A stretch of 64,000 nucleotides of DNA from NCEH01 sp040049195 (lineage in GTDB: Bacteria; Pseudomonadota; Alphaproteobacteria; Rhizobiales; Xanthobacteraceae): the NCBI RefSeq assembly GCF_040049195.1, contig NZ_JBDZDL010000001.1; one strand, 5' to 3'. The notes beneath the pieces were generated by a model, which saw nothing but the letters and a program-made list of their open reading frames with translations, made no database searches and was not told where the DNA came from. Position numbers and translations under genes: made by a program. Within the stretch, counting starts at the first letter, position 1; the number at the start of each line of letters is the position of its first letter. Shown here one piece after another: positions 16,275 to 25,373 of this stretch.

Positions 16275-17498
16275 ATGACAGCAGTTCCTCTACCAACCGG
16301 CCAGGCCCAGCAGCTTTTCAAGATGCTCGGGGATGTCACAGTGCTCGACCTGACGACCTCCGTCGCTGGGCCATACGCAACCATGCTCCTTTCGGATTTC
16401 GGTGCCGAGGTGGTCAAGGTGGAGCGGCTTTCCGGCGACGACGCGCGCCATTGGGGCCCGCCCTTTCTTGACGGGGAATCCCTATGGTTCCTGAGCGTGA
16501 ATCGCAACAAGAAGAGTGTGCGCATCGATTATTCCAAGCCGGACGGCCGCGAGGTCCTCGATGCCTTACTGGACAAGGCGGACGTCATCGTCAGCAACCA
16601 ATTGCCGGCGGTGCAGTGCAAATTGTCCCTTGATGCGGAGACGCTGCGCTCTCGCCGGCCAAGCCTCATCCATGTCTCCCTCACCGGTTTCGGGCTTTCC
16701 GGCGCCAATGCCGCCTTGCCTTGTTACGATCTCATCGCGGAAGGCTACAGCGGGGTGATGGACCTCACCGGCCCGAGCGATGCGGAGCCGCAGAAGGTCG
16801 GAACGCCGGCTGCCGATATGCTGGCCGGCGCCGACGCCGCCATGGCGGTGCTCGCGGCGCTGCACCGGCGGGCGGCAACAGGCGAGGGGGCGACGCTCGA
16901 TATTTCGCTGACGGAGAGCATGATCCGGTTCATGTCGCCGCGCATCGTTCCCTATCTGGGTACCGGCGAGGTTCCGGCGCGCAGCGGCGGTAAGGACAGC
17001 GTCATCGCCATCTACCAGACCTTCGAGACGGCGGATCTGCCCATGACGCTTGGTCTGGGCAACGACGCCATCTGGCATCGCTTCTGGGAGGCCGTGGGGC
17101 ACCCGGAGCTCGCCCGCGGCGAAGACGTCGCAACCAATTCAAATCGCCGCGCCCGCCGCACCGAGATCGTCGGGCGCATCCAGCAGATCCTCCTGGAAAA
17201 ACCGCGAGCGGAATGGCTGCGGCGGTTTGCAGCAGCGAAAGTGCCGGCGGGTCCGATCTACCGCGTCGATGAGGTTGTCGAGGACGGTCACTTCCATGAT
17301 CGCTCGCTATTCTTCCAGATCGAGCGCGACGGGCATGCGGTGCCGCAGGTGGGCCTCGGCATCCATGTGGACGGCGTCGCCGCCGGGTATTTTTCCGCAC
17401 CCCCGCGCCTCGGCGAACACACGGAGTCGGTGCTGGCCGCAATGCTGGGTTATGACAAGACACGCATCGACGCGCTGCGGGTCAGCGGCGCGATCTGA
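16275..17498 (+). CDS. CaiB/BaiF-family CoA-transferase
   Basis: 407 residues, family III CoA-transferase. The opening MLGDVTVLDLTTSVAGPYATMLLSDFGAEVVKVE and RNKKSVRIDY are typical, as is CYDLIAEGYSGVMDLTGPSD, where the Asp is the position that forms the acyl-aspartyl anhydride. These enzymes move CoA between two carboxylic acids in the cytosol, avoiding ATP cost. It is the first gene of a long plus-strand operon (to about 29145) under the sigma-54 promoter at 16233-16248, so it may activate the imported acid together with, or instead of, the CoA ligase at 18321. Confidence 0.92.
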   Translation: MTAVPLPTGQAQQLFKMLGDVTVLDLTTSVAGPYATMLLSDFGAEVVKVERLSGDDARHWGPPFLDGESLWFLSVNRNKKSVRIDYSKPDGREVLDALLDKADVIVSNQLPAVQCKLSLDAETLRSRRPSLIHVSLTGFGLSGANAALPCYDLIAEGYSGVMDLTGPSDAEPQKVGTPAADMLAGADAAMAVLAALHRRAATGEGATLDISLTESMIRFMSPRIVPYLGTGEVPARSGGKDSVIAIYQTFETADLPMTLGLGNDAIWHRFWEAVGHPELARGEDVATNSNRRARRTEIVGRIQQILLEKPRAEWLRRFAAAKVPAGPIYRVDEVVEDGHFHDRSLFFQIERDGHAVPQVGLGIHVDGVAAGYFSAPPRLGEHTESVLAAMLGYDKTRIDALRVSGAI

Positions 17499-17527
17499 AG
17501 CCAAAACAAATTCAGGAAGGAAACCTC

Positions 17528-18307
17528 ATGTCCTACGAGACGATCCTGTACGCCGAAGACGGCCCCGTGGGCACGCTCACCTTGAATCGTCCCGAAGACG
17601 GCAACATGTTCAATGCCGTCATGTGCCGGGAACTGCGCGACTGCATCGAGAACGTCCGAAACGAGACCCGGACCCGGGTTCTGGTCCTCACCGGCGCCGG
17701 TGACCGGTTCTTTTGCACCGGCGGGCGGAAGGATGGTCTGGAGAAGACCAATCTCTATGCCGGGGTTCTGCCGACGCTGGAAATGTACGACGCCATCGAG
17801 CGGCTCCAAAAGCCGGTGATCGCTAGCGTCAACGGTTTTGCCGTCGGCGGCGGCAACGTGCTGCAGATGATCTGCGACCTCGCCATCGCCAAGGAGAGCG
17901 CCATCTTCCGCCAGGTGGGTCCGATGGTTGGCAGCTTCGATGCGGGCTACGGCACCTGGTTCCTGGAGGACCTGGTCGGCAAAAGGCGCGCGAAGGAGAT
18001 CTGGTATCTCAACGAGAAGCTCACCGCGCAGCAGGCGCTTAGCTACGGCCTCATCAACAAGGTCGTTCCCGACCACCAACTGGCTGAGGCGACGCGCGCC
18101 ATGGCGCTCACCATCGCCGATCGCGGCCCGTTCGCCATCGCTTCGCTGAAGGCGGCATTTGGAGCGCGGCATGGCGGCGTCGGCGGCTTGGCGCGCATGG
18201 CCCACGATCTGCTGTTGCGCGGCTATCTGGAGACCGAGGAATCTCACGAACTGGCGGAAGCCTTTTCCCAGCGCCGTTCGCCCGACGCCGCCAAGTTCGG
18301 CCAGTGA
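17528..18307 (+). CDS. crotonase-family hydrolase, BadI/MenB-like (probable ring opening)
   Basis: 259 residues. The crotonase oxyanion-hole segments are at about 60-66 (FFCTGGR) and 105-110 (AVGGGN). The diagnostic stretch is GPMVGSFDAGYGTWFLEDLVGKRRAKEIWYL (about 131-161): GSFDxGYG and the VGKxxAxEIWYL run are shared by MenB and by BadI, the 2-ketocyclohexanecarboxyl-CoA hydrolase that opens an alicyclic ring to pimeloyl-CoA. The ordinary hydratase glutamates are absent. No menaquinone genes are nearby, while a full set of beta-oxidation enzymes follows, so a BadI-type ring hydrolysis is the better reading. Confidence 0.82.
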   Translation: MSYETILYAEDGPVGTLTLNRPEDGNMFNAVMCRELRDCIENVRNETRTRVLVLTGAGDRFFCTGGRKDGLEKTNLYAGVLPTLEMYDAIERLQKPVIASVNGFAVGGGNVLQMICDLAIAKESAIFRQVGPMVGSFDAGYGTWFLEDLVGKRRAKEIWYLNEKLTAQQALSYGLINKVVPDHQLAEATRAMALTIADRGPFAIASLKAAFGARHGGVGGLARMAHDLLLRGYLETEESHELAEAFSQRRSPDAAKFGQ

Positions 18308-18320
18308 TCGGCTGGCTGCC

Positions 18321-20009
18321 ATGCGTTCGACGCTTCTGACGCTCCACGCCCCCGCTTTGGCGCGCGCCTATTATTGCACCGGCCAATGGCGCGATGACAC
18401 CATGTATGCGCTCGCCGCGCGCCATGCCGCGCAGCGTCCCACAGCCTTTGCGTTGCGCGATGCCACGCGCCGCCTCACCTGGTCCGACCTCGTCTCATGG
18501 GCGGATGGCATGGCTGCGGATCTTGCCGCCGCCGGCCTACGGGCCGGTGACAGGGTGGGCGTATGGCTGCCCAACCGGGTGGAGGCGACGGTGGTTTTTC
18601 TCGCCTGCTCCCGCAACGGATATGTCTGCACCCCCTCGCTCCATCAGAATCATACGGTCAACGAGATCGCCACGCTGTTGGAGCGATGCGCCGCTGCTGC
18701 CCTCGTCGCCCAGGTGGGCTATGGCGCCGATGGCGCGCGGCAGGATATCTTCTCCCGCGTCGCGGGGCTCTCCGCCATGCGTGCCCTCTATGCGCTGGCG
18801 TCCATGGGAACGCCCGCGCCGGCCCGGAAGGAGACGCGCTCCTTCCCCGCGCCAGACGCACGACCGGAGTTTAAAACCGATCCGGTGGTGGTGCCGGACA
18901 AGGTCGTCTATCTCGCCTTCACCTCGGGCACGACCGGGCAGCCCAAGGGAGTGATGCATTCCGACAACACCCTGCTCGCGAACGGCCGCGCCATGGTGGC
19001 GGATTGGGGCATCGACGCCGACACTGTGCTCTATTCGCTGAGCCCGCTTAGTCATCACATCGCGACCGTTGCCCTCGAACAGACTCTGGTGGCCGGCTGC
19101 GAGTTGGTGGTCAATGATGCGCTCCGGGGCGTGAGCCCGCTCGACCGGATTCTGGAAACCGGGGCAACCTACGTCATGGGCGTGCCCACCCACGCCATCG
19201 ACATCCTCAGCGAGATGGAGCGGCGCGGCCTTCACACCCTGGGCGCCGTGAAAACCTTCTACATGGCCGGCTCGGCCATTCCGATCGAAGTTGCGCGCCG
19301 CTTCCTCGCGCTCGGCATCAAGCCGCAGAACATCTATGGGATGACCGAGAACGGCTCGCACCAATACACGTTGCCGGACGACGATCTCGATACCTTGGTG
19401 CGCACCTGTGGCAAGGCGTGCGCGGCCTACGAGATCAAGATCTGGCGCTGCGATGCGCCGGACCTGGAGGCCGGCGTGGGCGAAATCGGCGAAATTGGCG
19501 GGCGCGGCGCCTGCCTGACGCTTGGCTATTTCGACAATCAGTCGGCGACGGAGAGGTCCTTTAACGCCCAGGGTTGGTTCATGAGCGGCGACCTCGGCCG
19601 GCTGGACCGCGAGGGGAATCTGGAAGTGGTTGGCCGGTCCAAGGACCTCATCATCCGCGGAGGCCATAACATCTATCCCACACAGATCGAGGATCTTGCC
19701 ATCCGCCATCCCAATGCGTTCAAGGTCGCGGCGTTTCCGGTGCGCGACGATCGGCTGGGCGAGCGGGTGTGCCTGGCGATCATCGCGCGAGAGAACTGCG
19801 CCATACAGCCGGAAGAGATGTTGGATCACCTCTTCGCCGCGGGCCTCTCGAAATACGACATGCCCGAATATTTCCTGCTTCTGCCTGAATTTCCCATGAC
19901 GGCAAGCGGCAAGGTTCTGAAGCGCACGCTGGTCGATCAGGTGCGCGAGGGTCTGCTGCAGCCGCTGCCGGTGCGTTGGCAAGCCAAACCGTCTCCGCAG
20001 GAGGCCTGA
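18321..20009 (+). CDS. acyl-CoA ligase (AMP-forming), AliA-like role
   Basis: 562 residues, ANL superfamily. The P-loop TSGTTGQPKG is at about 201-210, the adenylate motif YGMTENGS near 338-345, YxSGDLGRLDxEGxLxVxGRxKD in the hinge region, and the catalytic Lys in TASGKVLKRTL at about 531. The start at the ATG at 18321 is 13 bases past the crotonase stop. Likely activates the cyclic or aliphatic carboxylate to its CoA thioester with ATP. Comparison with cyclohexanecarboxylate clusters suggests an AliA-type role; the real substrate cannot be read from sequence. Confidence 0.92.
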   Translation: MRSTLLTLHAPALARAYYCTGQWRDDTMYALAARHAAQRPTAFALRDATRRLTWSDLVSWADGMAADLAAAGLRAGDRVGVWLPNRVEATVVFLACSRNGYVCTPSLHQNHTVNEIATLLERCAAAALVAQVGYGADGARQDIFSRVAGLSAMRALYALASMGTPAPARKETRSFPAPDARPEFKTDPVVVPDKVVYLAFTSGTTGQPKGVMHSDNTLLANGRAMVADWGIDADTVLYSLSPLSHHIATVALEQTLVAGCELVVNDALRGVSPLDRILETGATYVMGVPTHAIDILSEMERRGLHTLGAVKTFYMAGSAIPIEVARRFLALGIKPQNIYGMTENGSHQYTLPDDDLDTLVRTCGKACAAYEIKIWRCDAPDLEAGVGEIGEIGGRGACLTLGYFDNQSATERSFNAQGWFMSGDLGRLDREGNLEVVGRSKDLIIRGGHNIYPTQIEDLAIRHPNAFKVAAFPVRDDRLGERVCLAIIARENCAIQPEEMLDHLFAAGLSKYDMPEYFLLLPEFPMTASGKVLKRTLVDQVREGLLQPLPVRWQAKPSPQEA

Positions 20010-20774
20010 ATGATCACGCTGACACGCGACGGCGACTACGCCCTCATTACCCTCGATCGGCCGCAAGCGCTCAACGCGCTCAGCTTCGAGATCATTCGCG
20101 CGATCGGCGCGGCGATCGACCAGGCCCGGGACTGGGATATCCGGGCCCTCATCTTCACCGGAGCGGGGGAGAAGGCCTTCTGCGCCGGCGCCGACATCAA
20201 GGAGTTGCTCGGGCGCTCCTTGATGGAGGAGAAAGAAGGGGCGGAGCTCGGTCAGGCGACCTTCGCCAAGCTGGACGCGTTCAAGGTGCCGTCCCTCGCC
20301 GCCATCAACGGGTTCGCGTTCGGCGGCGGGCTTGAGCTGGCGCTGGCCTGCACATTCCGCATCGCCGCCCCCAAGGCGAAGATGGGGCTGCCGGAGATCA
20401 AGCTCGGGCTCATTCCCGGGTACGGCGGCACTCAACGCCTGCCACGGCTCGTGGGCGAGGCGCGCGCCCTGGACATCATCCTTACTGGCCGAACGGTGGA
20501 CGCTGAGGAGGCATTGCGCATCGGCCTCGTCAACCGGATCGGGGACGGGGATCTGCTGGCGGCGGCCAAGGCCTACGCTGGGGAGTTCTCTCACTACGGC
20601 CTGCCCGCCCTTTCGTTTGCCCGCGACGCGGTGCGGCGCGCGCTGGATACGCCATTGGCGGAGGGGCTGCGCATCGAGGCCGATCTCTCGACGCTCGCTT
20701 ATCGCACCGAGGATGCCGCCGAAGGGCTCGCCGCATTTCTGGATAAGCGCAAACCCACGTTCCGGGATCGCTGA
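20010..20774 (+). CDS. enoyl-CoA hydratase
   Basis: 254 residues, crotonase fold. Oxyanion loops are at GEKAFCAGADIKEL (about 52-65) and INGFAFGGGLELALAC (about 94-109); both catalytic glutamates are in place (GGLELALAC and GLPEIKLGLIPGYGGTQRL). It adds water to a 2-enoyl-CoA. The start codon is immediately after the ligase stop codon, so translation is coupled. In a ring-degradation route it would play the BadK role (hydration of a cyclohexene-carboxyl-CoA). Confidence 0.92.
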   Translation: MITLTRDGDYALITLDRPQALNALSFEIIRAIGAAIDQARDWDIRALIFTGAGEKAFCAGADIKELLGRSLMEEKEGAELGQATFAKLDAFKVPSLAAINGFAFGGGLELALACTFRIAAPKAKMGLPEIKLGLIPGYGGTQRLPRLVGEARALDIILTGRTVDAEEALRIGLVNRIGDGDLLAAAKAYAGEFSHYGLPALSFARDAVRRALDTPLAEGLRIEADLSTLAYRTEDAAEGLAAFLDKRKPTFRDR

Positions 20775-20775
20775 C

Positions 20776-21522
20776 ATGCATATTTCCCGCACCATTCTTG
20801 TGACAGGCGCAAGCCGGGGAATCGGCGCCCTGCTGGCGCTCGATCTTGCCCGGCGCGGCCATCGCGTCGGCTGCCTTTCGCGCAAGGGGGCCGGCCCCGA
20901 GGGCATCGACGTCCCGGCCGAACTGAAAGATCGCCTCGTCCCCCTCAAGGGGGATGTCATGGATGCCGCTTCCGTGAAGGCGGCGCTCGAAGCATTCGAG
21001 GACCGGGTCGGGCCGCTTCACGGCCTCGTTAACAACGCTGGGATCCACTTGGAAGGCCCAGCGGATCGCCAGCCACTGTCGGAATTCGATGACGTGCTGC
21101 GGACCAACGCCACGGCGACCTTTTCGGTGTGCCAGCAGGCCTATCCGTTCCTGTTGCGGGGGCAGGGCGCACTTATCGTCAACATGGGCTCGTTCTTCGA
21201 CAAGCTGGGCGTGCGTCGCAATGCGGCCTATTGCGCGTCGAAGGCGGCGGTGGCGGCCATCACCCGCTGTCTTGCGGTGGAATGGGCGGCCAAGGGCATC
21301 CGCGTGATGAACGTGGCACCCGGCTATATCGCGACCGATCTCAACAAGGATTTCCTTGCCTCGGACAAGATCCGGAGCTTCCTCTCCGCGCGCATCCCGG
21401 TGGGCGGTCCCGCCGGCGCGCAGGACGTGGCGCGGCTGATCGGATCTCTCTTCACCGAAAACATAGGCTTCCTGACCGGCGAGACGATCTATCTCGACGG
21501 CGGCCAGGGCATTGCCCTGTGA
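20776..21522 (+). CDS. SDR-family dehydrogenase (BadH-like role)
   Basis: 248 residues, classical SDR. GASRGIG is at about 11-17, NNAGIH at about 90, and Ser/Tyr/Lys are intact (NMGSFFDKLGVRRNAAYCASK). It starts one base after the hydratase stop. Between a hydratase and a BadI-like hydrolase in the same operon, the natural role is oxidation of a 2-hydroxy ring CoA ester to the 2-keto form, as BadH does. That is inference from context. Confidence 0.9.
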   Translation: MHISRTILVTGASRGIGALLALDLARRGHRVGCLSRKGAGPEGIDVPAELKDRLVPLKGDVMDAASVKAALEAFEDRVGPLHGLVNNAGIHLEGPADRQPLSEFDDVLRTNATATFSVCQQAYPFLLRGQGALIVNMGSFFDKLGVRRNAAYCASKAAVAAITRCLAVEWAAKGIRVMNVAPGYIATDLNKDFLASDKIRSFLSARIPVGGPAGAQDVARLIGSLFTENIGFLTGETIYLDGGQGIAL

Positions 21523-21532
21523 GGACACGCGC

Positions 21533-22699
21533 ATGAACGTAATCGAACGTCTCGACGCCCAGCTCGGCCTGCCGGAGCACGAAGCCATGCTGCTTTCCAA
21601 CGTGCGCGATTTTGCCCGTTCAGAAATCGCGCCGCGCGCTGCCCATCATGATGAGACCGGCGAATTCCCCTGGGCCAACGTGGGCGGCATCAATGCGCTC
21701 GGGTTGAATGCCATGTTTGTACCAGAAGTCTATGGCGGAGCAGGCTTGTCCTATCTGTCCTACCTCGCTTGCGTGCGGGAGATTTCTGCTGCCTGCGCCG
21801 CCACCGGTATCATCTGGGCCACCAATTTCCACGCCATGAAGCCGGTCATCGACTTCGGCACTGAGGAGCAGAAGCAGCGGCTGCTGCCGCGCATCGCCGA
21901 GGGTGGGCTTGCGGCGCTCGTCATCACTGAACCGGACGCGGGCTCGGACGCCACCGGGATGCGCACCAAATTCACCCCGGACGGTGATACGATCGTCGTC
22001 TCTGGCTCCAAGACCTTCATCACCAACGGCGATGTGGCCGACCTCTATGTGATCTTCGGCAAATGGGCGCCAGTCGAAGACCCGAAGGCGGCCATCTCCT
22101 GTCTGGTGCTGGAGAAGGGCACGCCCGGCCTCACGGTGGAGCGGCTGGAGGACAAGATGGGACACCGGGCCTCCTCGACCGCCACCTTGCGGTTCGACGA
22201 CTGCAGGGTGCCGGCTGCAAACCTCCTCGCCGGGCCGGGCGCGGGGCTCAAACTGCTGCTGGCCTCCCTCAACAAATCGCGCCCCAGCGTGGGGGCGCAC
22301 GCCCTCGGCATCGCCCACGCCGCCTTCGAGGATGCGGTGGGCTATATCAACGGGCGCAAGCAATCCGGCCGCAAGATCATAGAATTCCAGGGCATCCAGT
22401 TCTTGCTGGCCGATCTCGCCAGTGAGCTTGCGCTATGCGACTCCTGGCTCGCCCATGTCGGGCGCCGGGTGGATGCCGGCGTCTCCGACATCGGCATCGA
22501 GGCCTCCATCCTCAAGATGCGTGCCAGCGACTTGGCCATGCGCATGGCGACCGAGGCGGTCCAACTCCACGGCGGCTATGGCTATTGCAGGGAATACCGG
22601 GTCGAACGGCTCATGCGAGATGCGAAGATCACGCAGATCTGGGAAGGCACGAACCAGATCCATCGCCAATTGATCGGCCGCAGCTTCATCGAACGCTGA
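21533..22699 (+). CDS. acyl-CoA dehydrogenase
   Basis: 388 residues, FAD enzyme. N-terminal helical part, then the beta-domain LVITEPDAGSDATGMRTKFT and the C-terminal ATEAVQLHGGYGYCREYRVERLMRDAKITQIWEGTNQIHRQ. The base Glu371 is in IWEGTNQ, as in short- and medium-chain dehydrogenases. It introduces the alpha-beta double bond and passes electrons to ETF (genes not in this window). Start at the ATG at 21533, 10 bases after the SDR stop. AliB- or PimD-type substrates are possible. Confidence 0.94.
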   Translation: MNVIERLDAQLGLPEHEAMLLSNVRDFARSEIAPRAAHHDETGEFPWANVGGINALGLNAMFVPEVYGGAGLSYLSYLACVREISAACAATGIIWATNFHAMKPVIDFGTEEQKQRLLPRIAEGGLAALVITEPDAGSDATGMRTKFTPDGDTIVVSGSKTFITNGDVADLYVIFGKWAPVEDPKAAISCLVLEKGTPGLTVERLEDKMGHRASSTATLRFDDCRVPAANLLAGPGAGLKLLLASLNKSRPSVGAHALGIAHAAFEDAVGYINGRKQSGRKIIEFQGIQFLLADLASELALCDSWLAHVGRRVDAGVSDIGIEASILKMRASDLAMRMATEAVQLHGGYGYCREYRVERLMRDAKITQIWEGTNQIHRQLIGRSFIER

Positions 22700-22710
22700 A
22701 GGAAACGCCA

Positions 22711-23586
22711 ATGACCAAACCTCTCTCCATAGGCGTCGCCGGCTGCGGCACCATGGGAACCGGCATCGCGATTGTCGCCGCGCGCGGCGGCTTTCCCACC
22801 ATTCTGTTTGATCTCGACCCCAAGCGCGTGGATGCCGCGCTCGTGCAGATGGCGGCGTTCTTCGCCAAATCCGTGCAGCGCGGAAAGCTCACCCAGATCC
22901 AAGTCGACGAGATCATGGGCCAGGTTACAGGGACCAGCGTCGTGGCGGAAATGGCGCCCTGCGGCCTCATCATCGAAGCCATTTTCGAGGAATTGGAGGC
23001 GAAAGGCCGCTTGTTCGTGGAGCTCGACGCGGTGTGCGGGCCGGACACCCTGTTCGCCTCTAACACCTCAACCCTCTCCATCACCGAGATCGCGGCGAAA
23101 TCAGGCCGCGACGACCGCTTCGTCGGCATGCATTTCTGCCTGCCCGCTCAATTAATGAAGCTGGTCGAGATGTCGCCCGGCCTCAATACCAGCCCGGAGA
23201 GCTTCGCCCGCGCCTGGGATCTGTGCGAGCAGATGGGCCAGCGGCCGGTGAAGACGCAGGACGCTCCGGGATTCATCCTTAATTACTTCCTCGTCCCCTT
23301 CAACAACGATGCCATTCGGCTCGTCGAGGACGGCGTCGCCGAACCGGCGGAGATCGATGCGGCGATCAAAGGGGCGCTTGGCTATGCCATGGGGCCGATG
23401 GAGCTTCTCGACCTCGTGGGCCTCGATACACAGATTCTCCTCTGCGAGGCGCTCCACGGCATCACCCATGAGCCGCGCGCGGCCTGTCCGCCCCTGCTGC
23501 GACGCATGGTTGCTGCCCGCCGCCTCGGTCGCAAGACCGAGCGTGGATTCCTCTCCTACGCAAATTCCGCGATCTTCGGAGCCTGA
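22711..23586 (+). CDS. 3-hydroxyacyl-CoA dehydrogenase, first half of a split PaaH-type enzyme
   Basis: 291 residues. NAD-binding GVAGCGTMGTGIA (about 8-20), then NTSTLSITEIA, GMHFCLPAQLMKLVEM with the catalytic His and Glu (the usual HFFNP reads HFCLP, so the Asn-Pro is altered), and the C-terminal helical domain ending RRLGRKTERGFLSY. It oxidises a 3-hydroxyacyl-CoA with NAD. The next ORF, 3 bases on, looks like the second half of the fused 511-residue enzyme encoded at 26369, so these two genes may make a heteromeric version. Confidence 0.9.
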   Translation: MTKPLSIGVAGCGTMGTGIAIVAARGGFPTILFDLDPKRVDAALVQMAAFFAKSVQRGKLTQIQVDEIMGQVTGTSVVAEMAPCGLIIEAIFEELEAKGRLFVELDAVCGPDTLFASNTSTLSITEIAAKSGRDDRFVGMHFCLPAQLMKLVEMSPGLNTSPESFARAWDLCEQMGQRPVKTQDAPGFILNYFLVPFNNDAIRLVEDGVAEPAEIDAAIKGALGYAMGPMELLDLVGLDTQILLCEALHGITHEPRAACPPLLRRMVAARRLGRKTERGFLSYANSAIFGA

Positions 23587-23589
23587 GCC

Positions 23590-24243
23590 ATGTCCCATCG
23601 CGTCATCAGGGCGGGAGAAAGCCGTTCCTTTCCGCAAGCCCATGCGCTGCTCGAAGCCGCGTCCGACGACGGGAATATCCGCGTGATCATCGGCGCGGAT
23701 GCCGGGAAGGCGTATGCCGCCCTGCCCGAAGACGAGCGCGGCGGGCCGATCCTGATCGAACTCGGGACCGAATGTCTCGGCGTACACACGGGCGAAAGCC
23801 GAGGCGAGGAGGGAAGCGCGGTTCTCGGGTTCGCGAGATTTAGGCTCGGCGCGGCCGATCCGAGCGATCTGGTGGAGATCGTGCGCCAGCCGGGGACATT
23901 GCAAGAGGCCGTCGATGCCACCCGCAACTTGTTCGAGGCCTTTGGACTGAAGACAGCCGTCTGCGCCGATTTTCCAGGCCGCATCGTGGATCGCTTGGTG
24001 CGCCCTTACTACAACGCCGCCCTTGCCCGGTTGGATGCCAAGCTTGCCACCGCCGCCGACATGGACCTGACCTTGCGGCTCGGACTCGGCTATCCCGAAG
24101 GCCCGATCGAACTGCTGGAGCGCACCGGCCTTGCTGCCCATTGCGACGTCACCTCGGCGCTTCACAGCGCCTTGGGGGACCCGGCCTACGCACCGGCCCG
24201 CCGTGCCCAGGTGGCCAAGGCCCGGCACAGGGGGGCAAAATGA
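23590..24243 (+). CDS. second half of a split PaaH-type 3-hydroxyacyl-CoA dehydrogenase
   Basis: 217 residues. The C-terminal 100 (CADFPGRIVDRLVRPYYNAALARLD, then LTLRLGLGYPEGPIELLERTG) is the 3HCDH C-terminal helical domain. The first 100 residues match the linker half of PaaH-type proteins and hold no dinucleotide-binding glycine motif, so alone it cannot be a dehydrogenase. It is 3 bases after the first-half gene; 291 plus 217 residues nearly equals the 511-residue fused protein at 26369. Its stop overlaps the next start (ATGA). Confidence 0.8.
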   Translation: MSHRVIRAGESRSFPQAHALLEAASDDGNIRVIIGADAGKAYAALPEDERGGPILIELGTECLGVHTGESRGEEGSAVLGFARFRLGAADPSDLVEIVRQPGTLQEAVDATRNLFEAFGLKTAVCADFPGRIVDRLVRPYYNAALARLDAKLATAADMDLTLRLGLGYPEGPIELLERTGLAAHCDVTSALHSALGDPAYAPARRAQVAKARHRGAK

Positions 24244-25361
24244 GCATGCGGCCGCTGGAAGGGCTCCTCGTCCTTGACTTCAGCACTCTCCTTCCCGGCC
24301 CCCTGGCAAGTCTAATCCTTGCCGAAGCGGGTGCGCGGGTTGTGAAGATCGAACGCCCCGGCCGAGGCGATGAAATGCGCACCTATGAACCGAAGGTGGG
24401 CGATGACAGTGTCAATTTCCTGCTGCTCAACCGGGGGAAGCAGAGCATTGCGCTCGATTTGAAGGCCCCGGACGCGATCTCGCGCCTACGTCCGCTTATC
24501 GAGCGGGCCGATGTGCTGATCGAGCAGTTCCGGCCGGGCGTGATGAATCGACTCGGCCTTGGCTACGAGGCGGTGCGGCGGATGAATTCGTCGCTCGTCT
24601 ATTGCTCCATCACTGGCTGGGGCCAGAACGGACCGAAAGCGGACATTGCGGCCCACGACCTCAATTACATGGCTGAAACGGGCGTTCTCGGCCTCAGCGT
24701 GGGCGCCGACGGCGCGCCAGTCTTGCCTCCGGTCCTTGCCGCTGACGTGGCGGGCGGGACCTATCCCGCCGTCATCAACATCCTTCTCGCCCTCAAGCAG
24801 CGCGACCAGAGCGGGCGCGGGACCTATCTCGACATTGCAATGGGCGAGAACCTCTTCACCTTCATGTATTGGGGCCTCGGGAACGGCTTTGCCGCCGGCG
24901 CGTGGCCGCATGCCGGCGGCGAATTGGTGACCGGCGGTACGCCGCGCTATCATATCTACCGCACTGCGGATGCACGCTACGTCGCCGCCGCGCCTTTGGA
25001 AGACAAGTTCTGGGAGAATTTCTGCCGGCTGATCGACCTGCCGCAGGAATGGCGCGCGGCATCGGCCCCGGCCGGAGAGGTGACCAAGGCGGTTGGTGCG
25101 ATCATCGCCGCGAAGAGCGCCGCGCATTGGCGTGCGCTGTTCGCGGGACAGGACGTCTGCTGCTCCATCGTGGCGACCCTGGAAGAGGCGGTGAACGATC
25201 CTCATTTTGCCGCCCGGCAGGTGTTCGCCCATCGGCTGCTCGCGAACGGCCGCGACTTGCCGGCGTTGCCGGTGCCGGTGGTTCCGGCCTTCCGCTCAGC
25301 GACCAGCCACGCCCCCGCGCCTCGCCTCGGCGAGACGCTGGACCCCCTCCTTAGCATCTGA
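24240..25361 (+). CDS. CaiB/BaiF protein, alpha-methylacyl-CoA racemase-like
   Basis: 373 residues. PLEGLLVLDFSTLLPGPLASLILAEAGARVVKIE opens the family fold. The residues that mark racemases rather than transferases are visible: His in AAHDLNYMAETG, Asp in VLAADVAGGTY and Glu in APLEDKFW, corresponding to the His/Asp/Glu set of mycobacterial MCR. Racemases epimerise 2-methylacyl-CoA so that only the S form enters beta-oxidation. This suggests that the pathway meets alpha-branched chains. It overlaps the upstream gene by four bases. Confidence 0.85.
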   Translation: MSMRPLEGLLVLDFSTLLPGPLASLILAEAGARVVKIERPGRGDEMRTYEPKVGDDSVNFLLLNRGKQSIALDLKAPDAISRLRPLIERADVLIEQFRPGVMNRLGLGYEAVRRMNSSLVYCSITGWGQNGPKADIAAHDLNYMAETGVLGLSVGADGAPVLPPVLAADVAGGTYPAVINILLALKQRDQSGRGTYLDIAMGENLFTFMYWGLGNGFAAGAWPHAGGELVTGGTPRYHIYRTADARYVAAAPLEDKFWENFCRLIDLPQEWRAASAPAGEVTKAVGAIIAAKSAAHWRALFAGQDVCCSIVATLEEAVNDPHFAARQVFAHRLLANGRDLPALPVPVVPAFRSATSHAPAPRLGETLDPLLSI

Positions 25362-25373
25362 AAGGCGCCCGCC

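Noticed and set aside
17528..18307. Reading this gene as menB (menaquinone synthesis)
   Set aside because: MenB-like residues are shared with BadI, and the operon has no other menaquinone genes but does have ring/beta-oxidation genes.
18537..20960. 807-codon minus-strand frame
   Set aside because: Antisense to the CoA ligase and hydratase, which have all catalytic motifs; no domain recognised in the antisense frame.
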